Shown in pieces: positions 59,323-62,000 of a stretch of 62,000 nt of DNA; positions within the stretch are counted from its first letter, which is position 1; every line of letters begins with the position of its first letter. The notes beneath the pieces were generated by a model, which worked only from the letters and a program-made list of their open reading frames with translations, was not told where the DNA came from and did no database searches. The position numbers and the translations under genes are program-made. Source of the DNA: Diphasiastrum complanatum. Its lineage: Eukaryota > Streptophyta > Lycopodiopsida > Lycopodiales > Lycopodiaceae. Location: assembly GCA_029204225.1 (NCBI GenBank), contig CM055107.1, positions 48,910,546-48,972,545 of the forward strand, in the 5' to 3' direction.

Positions 59323-61328
59323 AAGTGAATGAATTTGAAGTACCTAACTATGTTAAATTGAAAATTACGTGAAGTAGTTATTAAACAATCTAAAATGATA
59401 ATGGAAAATTAAGTCATTTGTCACATCAAATTTGAGATTTATTGTGTGATAGGGGGATTGAATTCAAACAATCCAAATGTACTAAACAGAATATTGGTCA
59501 ATTTTGGTGAGTTATTCTTAAAGCTCATAAGCTTGGCATTAATTGAATTATGAGCAGCCATAGGGAGCATGAAATTGAATGTATATGAACGTACTAAACA
59601 CAAGATTACTCTAAGTTGATCAATCTAATAACAATGCAATCTCGATCTAATCATATATTTATAGCCTTTGGTTGAATCGGCTATGCATTCGGTCAATGTG
59701 TTGATTGCATAATTAGAGGGCCAATTAAGACAAAGTGTCAGTGCCAATGTTATAAGATGATGTAAAAAACCTTAATAGCATAGATAAAGTCCATGATCAA
59801 AAAATTCATTAATATTCGCATAGTTTGAATTTTTGATATCAATTCAAACATTAGTCTTTGAAATTGTTCTATCATTAAAAAAATAAAAAACATGAGAACC
59901 TTAGTCAAATTCGTAAGCTCGATTAAACCAAATGAATCTACCTAGTACATGTACAGTCAAAACTTGCTTGCAAGACAAAATACATTACACCACATCATGA
60001 TGATCGTATACATTATCTATTAAATTATCCATGATTTCATTTTCATCATTCATAGATGCATCGTTGTCTGCACTTGAACTTGATTCAAAAGAGCTACGAT
60101 GACGTTGAGGCCGATTTGCATAATCACGAGATGATAGTTTACGTAATTATTGCATCTTTATAATTCATTCTTGCATTTTTCAAGTTTATCTTGAATTCAA
60201 GATAGCAATAACTTTTGAGTCATTTTAAATCAAATGCTTTTATGTAGCAAAAATTGATTGACCAAAGAAAACAATCAGTTAGCATACGTTGATCATTTAT
60301 ATACACTTCAAAAACATTTTTCTCTTGAAACATCCTTACTATATTCAAAATATATTAAAGCAATCTTCATATCTTCACTCTGGTCGAAGCACAATATTGA
60401 TTTCGCCATAGCACAATAATTTGACACAATGATCATTTGATTTTTAGTTCACAATCATTATCACATAATAATCATTTTAGTACTAGTCCACGCTTACTTA
60501 AAACCTATAAAAGATTTCATTTACTTTTAAATTAATTATTGAGTTGTTTGTTCAAATAGTTTTTGTTCAACATATTGTTCAAATAGTTTTTAAAAAAAAT
60601 TACAACAAATATATTTTGCCACGCGTTGCAATATAAAATTACAATTGTCTAGAATTTTCTCTGGAAATTTGCCACGCGTGGCAAATCTCCAAAATAAGTA
60701 AATGTTAACAGCCTTGCGTGGCACTTCCACACGTGGCTATTTTGGTGCTCATTTTTTAAATTTTGAATTAAAAACATTTAATGCCAGACCCACCTCCAGC
60801 CTGAATTTGACTAGGAAGGCACGATAGAGCCACATAAAGAAAAATGTCAAAATTTCGATTAAGTATCGGGTTCGCACGGTAGTGTCACGTGGCAAACCAC
60901 CCATATGTGTAGTTGTGATTGTTCTTATTCAAACGATGAGGCTGGACCATCACAGATTGGAGGGAGGCCTAGATATACCAAAGAATACCATGCCCATGTA
61001 CATAATGTAAGTATGCATTGCAACAAGAGCGACATATTGCTATATCACGCAGTCACATGTATGGACAAATCAAGAGAGAGTCATTATTTGTGCGGCCCAA
61101 AGTCGGTTCTTTGATGATTTTTATGTATCTATCTATCACGATGCTTGATGTTTGCAAACTTAACATTGCTAATGATTGCATGCACATTTATCTTGTATGT
61201 ATTTGGCAGTCTTCATGATTAGAGAGGATATTATGTTGTTCTATTTGATTAGTGTTGCACTTCTTTCATGTAGGATGATGTCTCTCATGTGAAGAAATGA
61301 AAAAGATTATCTATGTTAGATATAGGGG
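59323..61328. repeat. array unit 4 (about 2006 bp, most divergent)
   Basis: It carries about 41 extra bp at 61,069-61,110 (CAAGAGAGAGTCATTATTTG onward) that units 1-3 lack. It also has a perfect 20-bp palindrome at 60,667-60,686. The exon-like frame is at 60,905-61,006, with the downstream exon candidate at 61,274-61,300. It ends at GATATAGGGG, after which the sequence differs. Confidence 0.9.
60667..60686. promoter_or_regulatory. perfect 20-bp palindrome, probable protein-binding site
   Basis: ATTTGCCACGCGTGGCAAAT equals its own reverse complement. Units 1-3 have one C-to-T change at the central CpG (GCCATGCGTGGC), the change expected from cytosine methylation. Confidence 0.6.
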
Positions 61329-62000
61329 CCTTATGTTTTTATATCAAGCATCTAGGTGTAGGATGTTGATAGGACCAAATTTGGCATAGATGGCAAATTA
61401 CCCATTTTCACTTGTATTGCCACTATTTAGCCAAAATAGAGTAAGAGGCTAAACTCGTGCCAATTAGAGTGTAGACAAGTGTAATAATTTTGTTTCATGA
61501 AATTTAAGAGGTCCAATAGGATTTAGAGGTGGAACCTTGAGGGTTCCAATAGAATTTGAGGTTTGCTTGAAATGGTCCAATAGAATTTAGAGGTGAATGG
61601 ATCAATGGTCCAATAGGATTAAGAGGTGGCAAAGTATCATCCAATCATAGTTAAGCATAGTGCTAGCTCGTGGATCTACTAGTATCATTCTACTCCTCAT
61701 TTGGATCTAATTGATTTTGAGATTGAGTGAATTTTGTGAGTAATTGGTTTTCTAGCTTTCTCTCTCTACTCGAGAGCTCATGATGATTTTCTCTATCTAC
61801 CCGAGGAGAGCAGCTTGTTTTCACTTAACTTATTTTTGGAACACTTCCCACACGTGTGAGTGAGAGTTGGAAGTGATTGAATGCATGTAGTAGTGTGTTT
61901 TTGCCATAGAATCAAAGATAGATTTTGAATCTCAATCTAGTCTTGATCTTGGTGCATCTACACACCTTAGGAGATCACAAGTACATGTTGTGGACAGTCC
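61329..62000. other. flank with four copies of a short motif
   Basis: GGTCCAATAGAATTTAGAGG or close variants occur at about 61,511, 61,546, 61,576 and 61,607, spaced about 30-35 bp apart. No protein is recognised. The region may be the start of another LTR (TGTTGATAGGACC at about 61,367), but no second copy is in the window to test this. Confidence 0.5.

Larger units (their letters stand above)
51597..61328. repeat. tandem array of four CACTA-derived units
   Basis: Unit 1 is 51,597-55,374 (3778 bp). Unit 2 is 55,375-57,348, unit 3 is 57,349-59,322 (1974 bp each) and unit 4 is 59,323-61,328. Each starts AAGTGAATGAATTTGAAGTA. Units 2-4 lack the 1.77 kb corresponding to about 52,206-53,977 of unit 1. 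All three share the junction CGATTAAACCAAATGAAT, formed at an AAA microhomology. They also share a 28-bp loss relative to unit 1 (near 54,300). Units 2 and 3 are nearly identical, and unit 4 is the most different. The 3' edge of the array is at 61,328. Confidence 0.95.

Noticed and set aside
51597-61328. CRISPR-like or rDNA spacer array
   Set aside because: Units are about 2 kb with transposase sequence; no short spaced repeats and no rRNA sequence. Plant nuclear context.

Overview
The window is plant nuclear DNA, probably a flowering plant. It contains an intron-bearing plant GH9 endoglucanase locus with GT-AG introns, plant-type Ty1/copia, Ty3/gypsy and CACTA (En/Spm-like) remnants, and long dinucleotide microsatellites. 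I cannot name the species. No gene in the window looks fully intact. The region reads as a graveyard of mobile elements around one broken host-type gene. Everything here comes from reading the sequence by eye; no alignment or database search was run.

Layout. 1-1010: compound CT/CA/AT microsatellite with a hidden higher-order unit. 1011-2205: inverted, truncated copy of the 5' end of the GH9 gene. 2206-5160: no recognisable gene. 5160-15085 (minus): three copia units of one family joined through shared LTRs, with the last LTR split by an inversion at 15085/15387. 16.0-17.06 kb: decayed unidentified reading frame. 17.5-18.5 kb and 23.8-24.25 kb (minus): gypsy RT and protease remnants on either side of another copia element (about 18.8-23.05 kb). 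24.94-28.97 kb: GH9 pseudogene with eight exons, lying between 190-bp inverted repeats.

29-33.9 kb: mostly unassigned, with a tiny copia RT remnant, one arm of an 800-bp inverted repeat pair (other arm at 40.5-41.4 kb) and an unidentified two-exon gene end. 33.9-37.9 kb: the same compound satellite in inverted orientation, then a gypsy gag with PBS and probable LTR. 39-40.1 kb: unidentified fragment. 41.4-44.85 kb: possible CACTA C-terminal fragment and a plus-strand copia pol. 44.85-49.8 kb: nothing recognised. 49.85-51.0 kb: gypsy integrase tail and a plus-strand TNP2 fragment. 51.2-61.33 kb: a CACTA-derived tandem array. Its first unit still holds a minus-strand TNP2 transposase gene; the next three units (period 1974 bp) lack 1.77 kb of it. 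61.33-62.0 kb: flank with a short repeated motif.

The most interesting structures are the CACTA-derived array, the chained copia units of which two lack the protease active site, and the GH9 locus with its inverted-repeat flanks and inverted partial copy 24 kb away.
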